Shown here one piece after another: positions 31,065 through 41,376 of a stretch of DNA of 51,088 nt. The first letter of the stretch is position 1. Every line of letters begins with the position of its first letter. Source of the stretch: an uncultured Veillonella sp. (GTDB lineage: Bacteria > Bacillota > Negativicutes > Veillonellales > Veillonellaceae). Both the position numbers and the translations under genes were made by a program. The stretch is from positions 1 through 51,088 of the forward strand of contig UPXS01000014.1 of NCBI GenBank assembly GCA_900538355.1, in the 5' to 3' direction. The notes under the pieces were generated by a model. That model saw nothing but the letters and a program-made list of their open reading frames with translations, was not told where the DNA came from and searched no databases.

Positions 31065-33533
31065 TTATTTAACAACGATATTTACAAGTTTACCAGGTAC
31101 ATAAATAACTTTTACAATATTTTTACCTTCTGTAAACTCTTGAACACGACTAGATTCTTTAGCCAATGTTTCTAATTCTTCTTTTGTAATATTTACGGAA
31201 ACAGTAAGTTTATCACGAACTTTACCATTTACTTGTAATACTACTTCTACTTCATCTACAACGAGAGCTGCCTCTTCGTATACAGGCCATTTTTCAGTGT
31301 GGATGGATGTAGTTTCACCTAATTCATGCCACAACTCTTCTGTCATATGAGGAACGAATGGTGCTAAAAGAAGTAATAAGGAATGAGTCAATTCATTAGC
31401 CAAAGCGCTATTGATTGTTTCAGCTTTATCCTTATGAGCGTACATAGCATTTACAAGTTCCATAATAGCAGAAATAGCAGTATTGAAGTTGAAGTTGTTA
31501 TCGAGGTCTTCTGTTACCTTTTTAATAACACGGTGTAATTCACGACGCAATGCAAATTCGTCTTTTGTAAGTTCACCAGTTACATTTTTCTTAGCTTCTT
31601 CGTTGTATGCATCAACAATACGCCATACACGACCTAAGAAACGATAAGAACCTTCAACACCTTGGTCAGACCAATCAAGGTCACGATCAACAGGAGCCGC
31701 AAATAGAATGAACAAACGTGCAGTATCTGCACCATAGGTATTGATAATTTCTTCAGGGGAAACTACATTACCTTTAGATTTAGACATTTTGCTGCCTTCT
31801 TTAAGAACCATACCTTGTGTCAACAAGCCACGGAATGGCTCGTTAGCTTCAATAAGGCCTAAATCGTGAATAACTTTCACAAAGAATCGAGAGTACAACA
31901 AGTGCAAGATAGCATGTTCAATACCACCGATATATTGGTCAACATTCATCCAGTAGTTAGCGATTTTTTTTTCGAATGGAGCTTGGTCGTTTTTAGCGTC
32001 TGTATAGCGCAAGAAGTACCAAGAGGAATCGATAAATGTGTCCATTGTGTCTGTTTCACGACGTGCAGGGCCACCACATTTAGGACATGTAGTATTTAAG
32101 AAGCTTTCAGATGTAGCCAATGGAGATACGGCACCAGATTCAAATTGAACATCCTCTGGCAAGCGTACTGGCAACTCTTCTTCAGGAACGAGTTGTTCAC
32201 CGCATTTTTCACAATATACTACAGGAATTGGCACGCCCCAGTAACGTTGACGAGAAATCAACCAGTCACGAAGGCGGAAGTTTACCTTACCTTCACCAAT
32301 ACCGCGTTCATTAAGAGTAGCTGTAATAGTTTTACGAGCCTCTTCAGATGTTTGACCGTTATAATCGCCAGAGTTAACTAGAATGCCATCTTCATGGTAC
32401 CATTCTTGCCATTTTTCAAGGCTATATTCTTCGCCTTCCCGAGCTACAACTTGTTTAATTGGCAAATCATATTTATGAGCAAATTCCCAGTCACGTTCAT
32501 CATGTGCAGGAGAACCCATTACAGCGCCAGTACCATAGTCTACTAATACATAATTAGCAATCCAAACTGGAACTTGTTCGCCAGACATAGGGTTTACTGC
32601 ATAAGAACTAGTGAACATACCTTCTTTAGGTGCATCTGTAGATGTACGGTCAATATCGCTCATATTGCGCATACGCGTAATAAAAGCTTCTAATTCAGCT
32701 TTGTTAGGAGCATTTTCAATAAGACGTTCTACATATGGATGTTCAGGAGCCAATACTACATAGCTTACACCGTAAATAGTATCAACCCGTGTAGTATACA
32801 CAGATACGCGTTCATTAATGGATGGAACTTCGAAGGAGAACTCTGTACCTTCAGAACGGCCAATCCAGTTCTTTTGCATCAATTTAACACGTTGTGGCCA
32901 GTGATCAAGAGTGTCTAAATCAGTTAATAAACGATCAGCATATTCTGTAATACGCAAGAACCATTGAGACAAATCTTTTTTCTCAACTGGGTTATCACAG
33001 CGCCAGCAAGCACCGTCGATAACTTGTTCGTTCGCCAATACAGTATGGCACGTTTCACACCAGTTTACTTTAGCTTCTTTTTTGTATGCTAAGCCTTTTT
33101 TATAAAATTGTTGGAAGAACCATTGAGTCCATTTGTAATAATCTTCTTTACATGTTGCAACTTCACGGTCCCAATCATAGGACAAGCCAAGTGCTTTTTG
33201 TTGCAATTTCATGTTCTCGATGTTGTCTAGTGTCCATGTTTTAGGTGCAATACCATGTTTGATAGCTGCGTTTTCTGCAGGCATACCAAAGGAGTCCCAG
33301 CCCATTGGATGTAATACGTTAAAGCCCTTCATTTTTTTGAAACGAGCTACTACGTCACCAATGGAATAGTTACGCACGTGACCCATATGTAAATTACCAG
33401 ATGGGTACGGGAACATTTCTAATACATAATATTTTTCTTTAGATTCATCATATTCTGTTTTAAATGTATGGTTATCGTCCCAATACTTTTGCCACTTTTT
33501 CTCAATATCTTGGGCTACATATTTTTCATTCAT
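31065..33533 (-). CDS. leuS: Leucyl-tRNA synthetase
   Basis: The 822-residue class I synthetase has the HIGH-type motif PSGNLHMGHVRNY (residues about 44-56), the CP1 editing domain (about 225-415, with TRVDTIYGVSYVVLAPEHP), zinc-like CEKCGE and CPKCGG pairs, and KMSKSKGNV (about 581-589). The anticodon-binding and C-terminal domains are complete (QVNGKVRDK near the end). It charges tRNA-Leu. GAGGAGG precedes the start. A promoter just upstream starts a single-gene transcript; no T-box was found in the short 60-base leader. Confidence 0.97.
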   Translation of the reverse strand: MNEKYVAQDIEKKWQKYWDDNHTFKTEYDESKEKYYVLEMFPYPSGNLHMGHVRNYSIGDVVARFKKMKGFNVLHPMGWDSFGMPAENAAIKHGIAPKTWTLDNIENMKLQQKALGLSYDWDREVATCKEDYYKWTQWFFQQFYKKGLAYKKEAKVNWCETCHTVLANEQVIDGACWRCDNPVEKKDLSQWFLRITEYADRLLTDLDTLDHWPQRVKLMQKNWIGRSEGTEFSFEVPSINERVSVYTTRVDTIYGVSYVVLAPEHPYVERLIENAPNKAELEAFITRMRNMSDIDRTSTDAPKEGMFTSSYAVNPMSGEQVPVWIANYVLVDYGTGAVMGSPAHDERDWEFAHKYDLPIKQVVAREGEEYSLEKWQEWYHEDGILVNSGDYNGQTSEEARKTITATLNERGIGEGKVNFRLRDWLISRQRYWGVPIPVVYCEKCGEQLVPEEELPVRLPEDVQFESGAVSPLATSESFLNTTCPKCGGPARRETDTMDTFIDSSWYFLRYTDAKNDQAPFEKKIANYWMNVDQYIGGIEHAILHLLYSRFFVKVIHDLGLIEANEPFRGLLTQGMVLKEGSKMSKSKGNVVSPEEIINTYGADTARLFILFAAPVDRDLDWSDQGVEGSYRFLGRVWRIVDAYNEEAKKNVTGELTKDEFALRRELHRVIKKVTEDLDNNFNFNTAISAIMELVNAMYAHKDKAETINSALANELTHSLLLLLAPFVPHMTEELWHELGETTSIHTEKWPVYEEAALVVDEVEVVLQVNGKVRDKLTVSVNITKEELETLAKESSRVQEFTEGKNIVKVIYVPGKLVNIVVK

Positions 33534-33591
33534 GTAGGGGCCTCCTCATATAGTCAACCTCATTAGTTGCCGTTTTATAATCAATATTTTT

Positions 33592-33620
33592 ATTTTACTA
33601 CTTACTATGAAAGCAGTCAA
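33592..33620 (-). promoter_or_regulatory. Promoter of leuS
   Basis: On the minus strand TTGACT (33615-33620), a 17-bp spacer and TAAAAT (33592-33597) precede leuS; the -35 is four bases past the stop codon of the GH18 gene. Confidence 0.75.
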
Positions 33621-33623
33621 ACT

Positions 33624-35339
33624 CTAGCGTTTTACTACTTGTACAGATTTAGTTAATTCATTTTTAGTAGTTGTATTTTGAACAGATCCATGGCTCTTAT
33701 AAGAAGCAATTTTATCCTTTGCCTCTTGTGCATCACGTTCCTTTTGAGCCTTAGCCTCTTCTTCTAAACGCTTTTTCTCCGCCTTGGCTTCCTCAGCTTG
33801 ACGTTTTTTCTCCGCTTTAGCTTGTTCAGCTTCTTCCTTAGCTTTTCGTTTAGCTAATTCTTTTTCTTCTTTGGCCTTGCGTTTCGCTTCTGCCTTTGCG
33901 GCTTTTGCCTTTTCTTTTTCTTCTAAGCGCAATTTGTATTGTTCTAGCTTAGTTAATGGTTTTGTTTCTTCTACTACAGGTTCAGGAACAACGGCTGTAG
34001 GAGATTTAGGAATACCGCGTCCTAAGTCTTTGTCTTGTATCATAGCAATAGTGGATTCATCTTCAAAGCCTTTACGCCATGCAGCAAAACCACCAAGCTG
34101 TAATTCTTTTACAAGATCTAGTTTCAAACCTAAAGACGTATTATCTTCAAACCAAATACGATCGGAACCAGAACCAGTTGGGATAGATAAATAATATAAT
34201 TTTAACCTATCATCCCATGTCATTTTATCCTTGTAGTTTGCAAAGTAACTACCTGTATTTTTCATAGCCAATGTTTCGCCCTTAGCATAGCCATTTGTAT
34301 CATGCCATAAGCGCATATAGAATGGCACACCAAGTACTAGTTTTTGGGATGGCACTTCAGAAAGCATTTTTTCTGTATGATTGCGAACCCATGGATAACT
34401 TGCTACAGGACCTGCTGTGGTACTCTTAGCCCATGTTTCGTCATAAGCCATGAGAACTACATAATCTACGGAATTTGCAAAGGCGCCGCGGTTATATACT
34501 AAAGACCATTCTGGGCTATCAGAATAACCAGTTACATCAATGGATGTTTTAATATTGTATTGATGTAAATGGTTAGATAAATACGCTACAAAGGCTGTTA
34601 AACGATCACGGTCGGCATAATCAATATTTTCAAAGTCAAAGTTATACCCATCAAAGCCGTAAATATAAGCATATTGCACGAGGTTATGAGCATATTTTTT
34701 CCATACAGATTGATCTGCTAAGATACCACTAGTAAAGCCAGGGTCGAATCGATTCGTAATCAAAGGCCATACGTGGTAACCTTTACTCTTATAATCGTTA
34801 ACATAATCAATACTTACATTAGGACTTGCTTCGAGGCCAAGGCTATGCAATTTAAACCAGCTTGGGGAAATGATATTATCGCCGCTAGCATTAAGTTTTG
34901 CTTGGTATGGAGTCCCCTGTGTTGGCCATGGATCAAAGGCCCAAGACAATGGTGTTTGCATTGTATACGGAGCTTTTACCGTAGAAGCTTGTGGTGCAGG
35001 ACCTAATGTTAATTGTCCATTAGTTTTTGTATAGCTCACACCGAGCATAGCTGGATCAGACTCAATATCGACATAGGTCGTGCCATTTTTGCTAGTAGTT
35101 GGTAATTTTACAGGTTCCCCAACGGCAGCAGGGTCTAAAATGATAGTATTTCCTTGCAATACTGTTTGAGGTACATATACCGTATAGGATGTTTTATATT
35201 GATTAGCTTCGTAATGACGCGTAGTATTCGCCAAGAATTGGTCGAGCGGCACTAATACTTCTGCTTGTACGGCTGTACTAGATAAGGCAGACATTACCAA
35301 AGCTGTTAAAGATTTTATAATAGTAGATTTACGAATCAT
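33624..35339 (-). CDS. Exported GH18-family glycosidase-like protein with charged helical tail
   Basis: The 571-residue protein begins with a signal peptide (KSTIIKSLTALVMSALSS, cleavage after AVQA near residue 26). A copper-amine-oxidase-N-like region (about 50-110) is followed by a GH18 barrel (about 125-430) with the catalytic motif FDGYNFDFEN (about 226-235), keeping the DxxxDxE acid. It resembles YaaH-type spore or cell-wall GH18 proteins, which act on N-acetylglucosamine polymers. Residues about 450-550 are almost wholly Lys, Glu, Ala and Arg in a long single-helix pattern, with no homology to the enzyme family. AGGAGAG precedes the start. The substrate may be peptidoglycan; the tail may span the envelope. 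Confidence 0.85.
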   Translation of the reverse strand: MIRKSTIIKSLTALVMSALSSTAVQAEVLVPLDQFLANTTRHYEANQYKTSYTVYVPQTVLQGNTIILDPAAVGEPVKLPTTSKNGTTYVDIESDPAMLGVSYTKTNGQLTLGPAPQASTVKAPYTMQTPLSWAFDPWPTQGTPYQAKLNASGDNIISPSWFKLHSLGLEASPNVSIDYVNDYKSKGYHVWPLITNRFDPGFTSGILADQSVWKKYAHNLVQYAYIYGFDGYNFDFENIDYADRDRLTAFVAYLSNHLHQYNIKTSIDVTGYSDSPEWSLVYNRGAFANSVDYVVLMAYDETWAKSTTAGPVASYPWVRNHTEKMLSEVPSQKLVLGVPFYMRLWHDTNGYAKGETLAMKNTGSYFANYKDKMTWDDRLKLYYLSIPTGSGSDRIWFEDNTSLGLKLDLVKELQLGGFAAWRKGFEDESTIAMIQDKDLGRGIPKSPTAVVPEPVVEETKPLTKLEQYKLRLEEKEKAKAAKAEAKRKAKEEKELAKRKAKEEAEQAKAEKKRQAEEAKAEKKRLEEEAKAQKERDAQEAKDKIASYKSHGSVQNTTTKNELTKSVQVVKR

Positions 35340-35423
35340 GAACTCTCCTAACTCTAGCCCCTTAAAGGGGATATAATTTCAATCTCTATATTATACCATA
35401 TTATATAGAATTCCTCTCAGTTG

Positions 35424-35452
35424 TTGCATGAAGGGTACATGTAATTTATAAT
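35424..35452 (+). promoter_or_regulatory. Promoter of lgt
   Basis: TTGCAT (35424-35429), a 17-bp spacer and a perfect TATAAT (35447-35452) lie 40 bp before lgt. Confidence 0.75.
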
Positions 35453-35492
35453 TTACCTTATACAATACAAGTTATTACATAAGGAGTTTTAT

Positions 35493-36317
35493 ATGCATCA
35501 ATATCTATTTTTTATAGGTGACTTCCCTATTAGGGCTTATGGTGCCATGTTAGCCTTAGCTATCATCTGTGGTGCCTCTGTTGCCTATGTTTTATTAAAA
35601 AAAGACGGTCGAGGATGGCATGAACACATCATCGATTTTTCTATTACTGTTGCCGTAGCCGGTCTCATCGGTGCTAGATTATGGGACGTATTCTTCTTTG
35701 ATTGGCACTACTATGGCAATCATTTATTGGAAATTCCCTTTGTATGGCAAGGTGGTATGGCTATCCAAGGTGGCGTCGTCTTAGGCACCATTGCAGGCTA
35801 CTGGTATCTTCGTAAAAACAATATCGACTTCTGGGCCTTTGCAGATTTATTTGCCCCTGCCTTAATTTTGGCTCAATCTGTAGGGCGTATGGCAAACCTT
35901 TTAAATGGCGATGCTTTTGGACATCCTACGGGCGGTAATTTTGGCATTCTCTATCCTGAAAGCACGTTAGCACATCGCACTTATGGCAATCAACCATTAT
36001 GGCCTGCCGAAATCTGGGAAGGTCAAATCGATATTCTTATATTTGTGGCCCTCCTATTATTTAGCTCCTTTAAACATGCTAAAGGGCAAGTATTCGTACT
36101 ATATGCTATTCTCTACTCTACAGCTAGATTCTTCCTTGAATTCTTACGCGGTGACTATGTAGACTTAACACTAGGCTTAAAATCTGCTCAAATGACTAGT
36201 CTTATTGTTATTATCGTAGGCATTTGTCTATTTATCTATCTAGGCTACTTAGAAAAGAAAAATCAACCTGTACTTGAAACTACAGAAACAGCGCCTAAAA
36301 CGAAAAAACGTAAATAA
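35493..36317 (+). CDS. lgt: Prolipoprotein diacylglyceryl transferase
   Basis: The 274-residue membrane protein has about seven hydrophobic helices and the Lgt signature GRMANLLNGDAFGHPT (about residues 130-145), the essential His in GDFPIRAYG region and HG-type loops, and ARFFLEFLRGDY (about 211-222). It transfers diacylglyceryl from phosphatidylglycerol to the lipobox cysteine, the first lipoprotein step. The C-terminus is a Lys-rich cytoplasmic tail. AAGGAG precedes the start. It is monocistronic with a shared terminator. Confidence 0.95.
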   Translation: MHQYLFFIGDFPIRAYGAMLALAIICGASVAYVLLKKDGRGWHEHIIDFSITVAVAGLIGARLWDVFFFDWHYYGNHLLEIPFVWQGGMAIQGGVVLGTIAGYWYLRKNNIDFWAFADLFAPALILAQSVGRMANLLNGDAFGHPTGGNFGILYPESTLAHRTYGNQPLWPAEIWEGQIDILIFVALLLFSSFKHAKGQVFVLYAILYSTARFFLEFLRGDYVDLTLGLKSAQMTSLIVIIVGICLFIYLGYLEKKNQPVLETTETAPKTKKRK

Positions 36318-36350
36318 TAACAAATAATATGAAACATATATTATGAATAA

Positions 36351-36394
36351 AAAAATCCTTCATTCATTGGTCTCCCTTTGAATGAAGGATTTTT
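36351..36394. terminator. Bidirectional terminator between lgt and trmFO
   Basis: AAATCCTTCATTC (36353-36365) pairs with GAATGAAGGATTT (36380-36392), flanked by A- and T-runs. Confidence 0.88.
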
Positions 36395-36452
36395 CTTTAT
36401 AAGTCTTAGAAACTCATATAGTATTGAGCAATTTATTTTATAAGACCAAAGC

Positions 36453-37769
36453 TTATAAATTTTCTTTAGCTTTTAATGCATCTAGATCTTCTAATGCACG
36501 ATTAGCAATGAGTGCATTTTTCTCTTTTTTCTTGCGGATTTTTTGTGGCCATGGATCCATAATGCCAAAGTTGACATTCATAGGTTGGAAGTTAGAACCT
36601 TCATAGTTAGAAACATAATGGCTAAGAGAACCGATAGCTGTAGTTTTAGGGAAGTCTATAAATGAACGTTCTGCTAAATAACGGTCCACTTGTAGACCAA
36701 CCATAAGACCACTAGCAGCAGATTCTAAATACCCTTCTACGCCTGTCATTTGGCCCGCAAAGAATAAACGCGGTTCTTTTTGAAGTTGGAATGCATGGTT
36801 CAACAACTCGGGGGAATTGATATACGTATTACGATGCATAACGCCATAACGAACGAATTCTGCATTTTCAAGGCCTGGGATCATACCAAATACACGCTTT
36901 TGTTCGCCCCACTTTAAGTGAGTTTGGAAGCCTACCAAGTTAAACATAGTGCCTTCCTTATTTTCCTTACGCAATTGAACAACTGCATAAGACTCCTCAT
37001 TGGTACGCTTATCCACCAAACCAACTGGTTTTAATGGTCCATAGCGCAATGTATCTTCACCACGGCTAGCCATAATTTCTACAGGCATACAACCTTCGAA
37101 ATAGATTTCTTTTTCAAAATCCTTTGGTTGTACCGCTTCAGCTGTTGTAAGCTCATGCCAGAATGCTTTGTATTCTTCCTCTGTCATAGGACAGTTAAGA
37201 TAATCTGCATCCCCCTTATCATAACGAGAAGCGGCAAATACTTTATCATAATTCAAAGATTCTGCTGTAACAATAGGTGCTGCTGCATCGTAGAAGTAAA
37301 ACCCTGTTTCACCAGTTAATTCTTTAATCTTATCACCTAATGCTTCAGATGTAAGAGGGCCAGAAGCGAAGATAACAGTACCTTCAGCAGGAATCTCTGT
37401 TACCTCTTCGTGGTGCACTGTAATATTAGGGTGGCCTTTTACCTTTTCAGTTACCATTTCACTAAATAGGTGACGATCAACGGCTAAGGCACCTCCAGCA
37501 GGTACAGCAGTCGCATCAGCACATTCCATAATAATGGAGCCTAAACGACGCATCTCTTCTTTCAAAAGACCTATTGCATTTTCAATATTGCCAGCTCGTA
37601 AGGAATTACTACATACGAGTTCTGCAAATTGATCTGTTTGGTGCGCAGGAGAGCTCTTAACGGGGCGCATTTCATATAAGTCTACATGAATACCACGGTT
37701 AGCGAGTTGCCAAGCCGCCTCAGAGCCAGCTAGTCCTGCGCCAATAACAATAACATTTTTATTATTCAA
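36453..37769 (-). CDS. trmFO: Folate-dependent tRNA uracil-54 methyltransferase
   Basis: The 438-residue flavoprotein starts with the FAD fold VIGAGLAGSEAAWQLA (residues 5-20). It keeps ELVCSNSLR (about 51-59) and CMPVEIMASRG (about 227-237), which holds the cysteine shown to be catalytic in Bacillus TrmFO. It uses methylenetetrahydrofolate to make 5-methyluridine 54 in the T-loop of tRNAs. GGQxTGVEGY-like FAGQMTGVEGYLESAASG lies near 340-357. It overlaps topA by 8 bp, the usual topA-trmFO pair. Confidence 0.95.
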   Translation of the reverse strand: MNNKNVIVIGAGLAGSEAAWQLANRGIHVDLYEMRPVKSSPAHQTDQFAELVCSNSLRAGNIENAIGLLKEEMRRLGSIIMECADATAVPAGGALAVDRHLFSEMVTEKVKGHPNITVHHEEVTEIPAEGTVIFASGPLTSEALGDKIKELTGETGFYFYDAAAPIVTAESLNYDKVFAASRYDKGDADYLNCPMTEEEYKAFWHELTTAEAVQPKDFEKEIYFEGCMPVEIMASRGEDTLRYGPLKPVGLVDKRTNEESYAVVQLRKENKEGTMFNLVGFQTHLKWGEQKRVFGMIPGLENAEFVRYGVMHRNTYINSPELLNHAFQLQKEPRLFFAGQMTGVEGYLESAASGLMVGLQVDRYLAERSFIDFPKTTAIGSLSHYVSNYEGSNFQPMNVNFGIMDPWPQKIRKKKEKNALIANRALEDLDALKAKENL

Positions 37770-40131
37770 CTGTTGTTTCCTCGTTAGCTTTGCTAGACTT
37801 CTTAGATTCTTTTACAGTTTCTTCACTAGCTTCGCTCTTTTTCTTTCTCGTTTTCTTTGGAGGTCGAGTTGGACATGCTTCATTGGAACAGAACTTTTTA
37901 GTCGTTCCATTTTTATATGTCTTTTCAACCATAATAGACCCACATGTTTCACAGAAATCATGGGTTGGTTTATCCCATAATGTGAAATCACATTGTGGAT
38001 AACGGTTACAACCATAGAACAAACGTCCTCGACGAGACTTACGTTCTACGATTTCTCCTTCTTTACATTTAGGGCAAGTTACACCTGTCCCTACCGTAAT
38101 AGGTTTAGTATTCTTACATTCTGGGAAGTTAGAACATGCAAGGAACTTACCATAGCGACCAAATTTATATACCATTGGGCTATGACAGAGTTCGCACGTT
38201 TCATCACTTTCCATAGATGCAATTTCGATGCGATCCACATCGCTCGCATCTTCTAGCTCTTTAGCGAATACTTCATAGAAGTCAGACAATACCTTTAGAT
38301 ATGTATCCTTACCTGATGCAATAGCATCAAGTTCTTCTTCTAGATCACGAGTAAAACCGGTATTGATGATTTTTTCAAAGTACGCAATCAAGAAATCTAC
38401 CACTACAAAGCCTAGCTCCGTAGGAACGAATTGTTTATTTGTATTTTCTACATAGTTACGGCTTACGATTGTATCTAAAATTGGAGCGTATGTACTTGGG
38501 CGACCAATTCCGAGCTCTTCTAATGTTTTGATGAGGCTAGCTTCGGAATAACGTGGAGGTGGTTGCGTGAAATGTTGTTCAGGCAATACCTCTACCGTAT
38601 GAGCAGCATCATTCTTTTTAAGCGCTGGCAATTGAGGAACATCCTCTTTTTTTGCGTCTTCATAAACAGCACTAAAACCAGGGAAAATCACACGAGAGCC
38701 TGTCGCTTTAAATGTATAATCGTCATGAACAGTTAACTCAATGGTAGTGGATTCATTTTGTTGTGGTGCCATTTGGCTCGCCATAAAACGATTCCAAATC
38801 AATGTATATAATTTAAGCTCATCACGACTCAAGAATGGCTCTACCATTTTTGGTGTTAACTCTAATGATGTAGGACGAATCGCTTCATGGGCGTCTTGAG
38901 CTGAACCTTTAGCGCCATACATATTTGGTTTAGATGGATAATAATCTTCACCATAGTTATGAAGAATATAATCCTTAGCCATAGCTTGCATCTCTTTAGA
39001 AATACGCGTAGAGTCTGTACGCATATAGGTAATCAAACCTACGTGCCCATAAGAACCGATTTCTAAACCTTCATACAAATGTTGAGCAATCATCATGGTA
39101 CGCTTTGCACCAAAGTTCAACTTACGAACACCATCCTGTTGCAACGTAGATGTTGTAAATGGTGGTGCCGCTTTACGAGAGCGCTTGCGTTTTTCTACAT
39201 TCGTTACTACTGCATCGGCACCGCCTATGGCATCGACAACGGCTTGTGCATCTTTTTCAGTAGTAATATCGATTTTCTCACCTTTAATATGAGTTAATTC
39301 GGCTTTGAAAGCCTCTTTTTTAGACGTTTCAAAATGGCCTTCAATAGTCCAGTACTCTTGTGGCACAAAGGCTTGAATTTCTCGTTCACGTTCACAGATG
39401 AGACGAACAGCAACGGACTGTACACGACCTGCACTAAGGCCCTTACAAACCTTTTTCCATAATAGTGGACTCAATTTATAACCTACGATACGGTCTAACA
39501 CACGGCGTGCTTGTTGAGCATCTACCATGTTCATATCGATGGTACGTGGAGATTCTAAGGCCTCTGCAACGGCATTTTTAGTAATCTCGTTAAAGGTAAT
39601 ACGGCATGTAGACGTAGGATCTACATTAAGAATGTACGCCAAATGCCATGAAATAGCTTCCCCTTCGCGGTCAGGGTCAGTGGCGAGCAATACGGCACTA
39701 CTTTCATCGGCATAGGAAACTAGTTCATCAATAACCTTTTTACGAGTTACTAGATTGCTATAGCGCGGTATAAAGCCATGCTCAATATCGATACCCATTT
39801 GAGATTTAGGCAAATCTCGTAAGTGGCCCATACTTGCTTTTACCACATAGTTTGGACCTAAGAATTTTTCAATTGTTTTAGATTTAGCAGGAGATTCTAC
39901 GATAACCAATACTTTGCCATCTGGATTATATACGCGAGGTTCACGTTGCTCAGGTGGCACAGAGGTTTGTAATACAGACTTGTCCCGTACAATTCCCATA
40001 GGAGTAAGAGCCTCTTTGGCAACCTTACGTTTTATCGTAGTACTCTCTTTTGTAGTACTTTTCTTTTTTGTTTCTTTACTAGTACTAGCTGCTTTTGGCT
40101 CGCCAATAACGATAGATCGTTTAATGGACAA
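37762..40131 (-). CDS. topA: DNA topoisomerase I
   Basis: The 789-residue type IA enzyme has a TOPRIM domain (VIVESPAKSKTIEKFLG and LATDPDREGEAISWHL), the nucleophile Tyr in YMRTDSTRIS (about residue 370), and three C-terminal zinc fingers (CELC...CSNFPEC, CPKC...CNRYPQC, CETC...CSNEAC) before a Lys-rich tail. A 70-residue Ser/Thr/Lys-rich extension precedes the TOPRIM domain. The start is chosen as TTG at 40131, because AGGAG lies 8 bases upstream; a GTG 9 bp earlier is the alternative. It relaxes negative supercoils. The start overlaps the end of dprA by 11 bp. Confidence 0.95.
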   Translation of the reverse strand: MSIKRSIVIGEPKAASTSKETKKKSTTKESTTIKRKVAKEALTPMGIVRDKSVLQTSVPPEQREPRVYNPDGKVLVIVESPAKSKTIEKFLGPNYVVKASMGHLRDLPKSQMGIDIEHGFIPRYSNLVTRKKVIDELVSYADESSAVLLATDPDREGEAISWHLAYILNVDPTSTCRITFNEITKNAVAEALESPRTIDMNMVDAQQARRVLDRIVGYKLSPLLWKKVCKGLSAGRVQSVAVRLICEREREIQAFVPQEYWTIEGHFETSKKEAFKAELTHIKGEKIDITTEKDAQAVVDAIGGADAVVTNVEKRKRSRKAAPPFTTSTLQQDGVRKLNFGAKRTMMIAQHLYEGLEIGSYGHVGLITYMRTDSTRISKEMQAMAKDYILHNYGEDYYPSKPNMYGAKGSAQDAHEAIRPTSLELTPKMVEPFLSRDELKLYTLIWNRFMASQMAPQQNESTTIELTVHDDYTFKATGSRVIFPGFSAVYEDAKKEDVPQLPALKKNDAAHTVEVLPEQHFTQPPPRYSEASLIKTLEELGIGRPSTYAPILDTIVSRNYVENTNKQFVPTELGFVVVDFLIAYFEKIINTGFTRDLEEELDAIASGKDTYLKVLSDFYEVFAKELEDASDVDRIEIASMESDETCELCHSPMVYKFGRYGKFLACSNFPECKNTKPITVGTGVTCPKCKEGEIVERKSRRGRLFYGCNRYPQCDFTLWDKPTHDFCETCGSIMVEKTYKNGTTKKFCSNEACPTRPPKKTRKKKSEASEETVKESKKSSKANEETTVE

Positions 40132-41368
40132 GTATATCACTCCTAGTCATATTAATATAGCCTCTCGGCGGTTGATGCTCTATAGCCCCTTCTAGCTCTA
40201 ACTCTAGTAATAAGGGCTGCAATTGTTGCAATGGAATGTGAGTTACTTTCAAAATATCACTAACAGTAATACATCGATCATGAGGTATTTCACTCAATAT
40301 TAAACTCTTATCCAAACTAAAGCTTAACATAGACGGCCCATGACTATCAACACCCTTACATGTATTACTCGATAAATCCCTCTCTTTTACATGACTATGT
40401 TCCTCTTTCTTTGACGTTGAAAGTTTCTTTTTTGCCGGTGAAAGTTTCTCTTCTGTGGCGAAAAAATCCCGCAATGTTAAATGATATTGTTCAACAATAT
40501 CCTCATATCCAGTTAATACATAAGCACCATTGCGCATAAGAAACTTATTACCATCCGCTGTATGATCTAATAGGTTACACGGTACTACAAACACATCTCG
40601 CCCTTCACTGACCGCCATATCCGCCGTAATCAAGGATCCACTACTAGCCTTAGCCTCTACTACGATTACCCCTCGACTAAGACCACTAATAATACGGTTT
40701 CGTGCAGGAAAATGCTTTGCTGATGGCGGTGTGCCTGGAGGATATTCGGATAGGAGTAAGCCATTACTTGCCAGTATCCGGTCAAATAATTTTGAATTTT
40801 CTCTAGGATATACAATATCTAAACCACATCCCATAACAACAATGCCGTACCCTTGACTCGCGAGTAGTCCTTCATGGCCATGCGAGTCGATGCCGCGAGC
40901 ACCACCACTCACAATTATAGTACTGTGTTTGCCTAGTTCTTTTCCCAACATTCTCGCCACATTCCGACCATATAACGAGCACCGTCGAGCCCCTACAATA
41001 GCAATACGGTTCAACCTTTTATCTAATAAAGCTCGATTACCTCTCATAAATAATATAGCTGGTGGATTATAGATTTGGTTTAACATAGATGGGAAATCTT
41101 TATCTAGAAAGGTAGTAACATCCATCTGATATTCGTCTAATTTTTGAATTATATAATCTAGTTTTTCATCCTTAGCCGATGCTGCAATAGCGCGTTTATC
41201 AGCTACAGAAATATATGTATACCCTTTTAAATTCTCTACATTTTTAACAGCTTTCCACGCTTCATAAGGAGAACCAAAGTCTTCTATAAATCGTCTTACA
41301 TACGTAGCTCCTACATTATATAGACTCTGTAGGCCTGCAATATAAATGTTGTCGTCATATCTTGTCAT
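40121..41368 (-). CDS. dprA: DNA-processing protein DprA
   Basis: The 415-residue protein has a helical N-terminal domain (1-65), a Rossmann core (about 95-305) with IAIVGARRCSLYG, IIVSGGARGIDSHGHEG, FPARNRIISGLS and VEAKASSGSLITA, a variable Lys/Ser linker (about 315-345), and a winged-helix C-terminus (about 350-410, DKSLILSEIP...SDILKVTHIP). DprA protects incoming single strands and loads RecA in transformation. It sits between comM and topA, as in many Firmicutes. Confidence 0.94.
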   Translation of the reverse strand: MTRYDDNIYIAGLQSLYNVGATYVRRFIEDFGSPYEAWKAVKNVENLKGYTYISVADKRAIAASAKDEKLDYIIQKLDEYQMDVTTFLDKDFPSMLNQIYNPPAILFMRGNRALLDKRLNRIAIVGARRCSLYGRNVARMLGKELGKHSTIIVSGGARGIDSHGHEGLLASQGYGIVVMGCGLDIVYPRENSKLFDRILASNGLLLSEYPPGTPPSAKHFPARNRIISGLSRGVIVVEAKASSGSLITADMAVSEGRDVFVVPCNLLDHTADGNKFLMRNGAYVLTGYEDIVEQYHLTLRDFFATEEKLSPAKKKLSTSKKEEHSHVKERDLSSNTCKGVDSHGPSMLSFSLDKSLILSEIPHDRCITVSDILKVTHIPLQQLQPLLLELELEGAIEHQPPRGYINMTRSDILVH

Positions 41369-41376
41369 ATCATTAC

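Noticed and set aside
33534..33591. T-box before leuS
   Set aside because: The leader is only about 60 bases and lacks the AGGGTGGNACCGCG core.
33871..34194. Open 107-codon frame antisense to the GH18 tail
   Set aside because: It is the reverse reading of the Lys/Glu/Ala repeats, without start signals.
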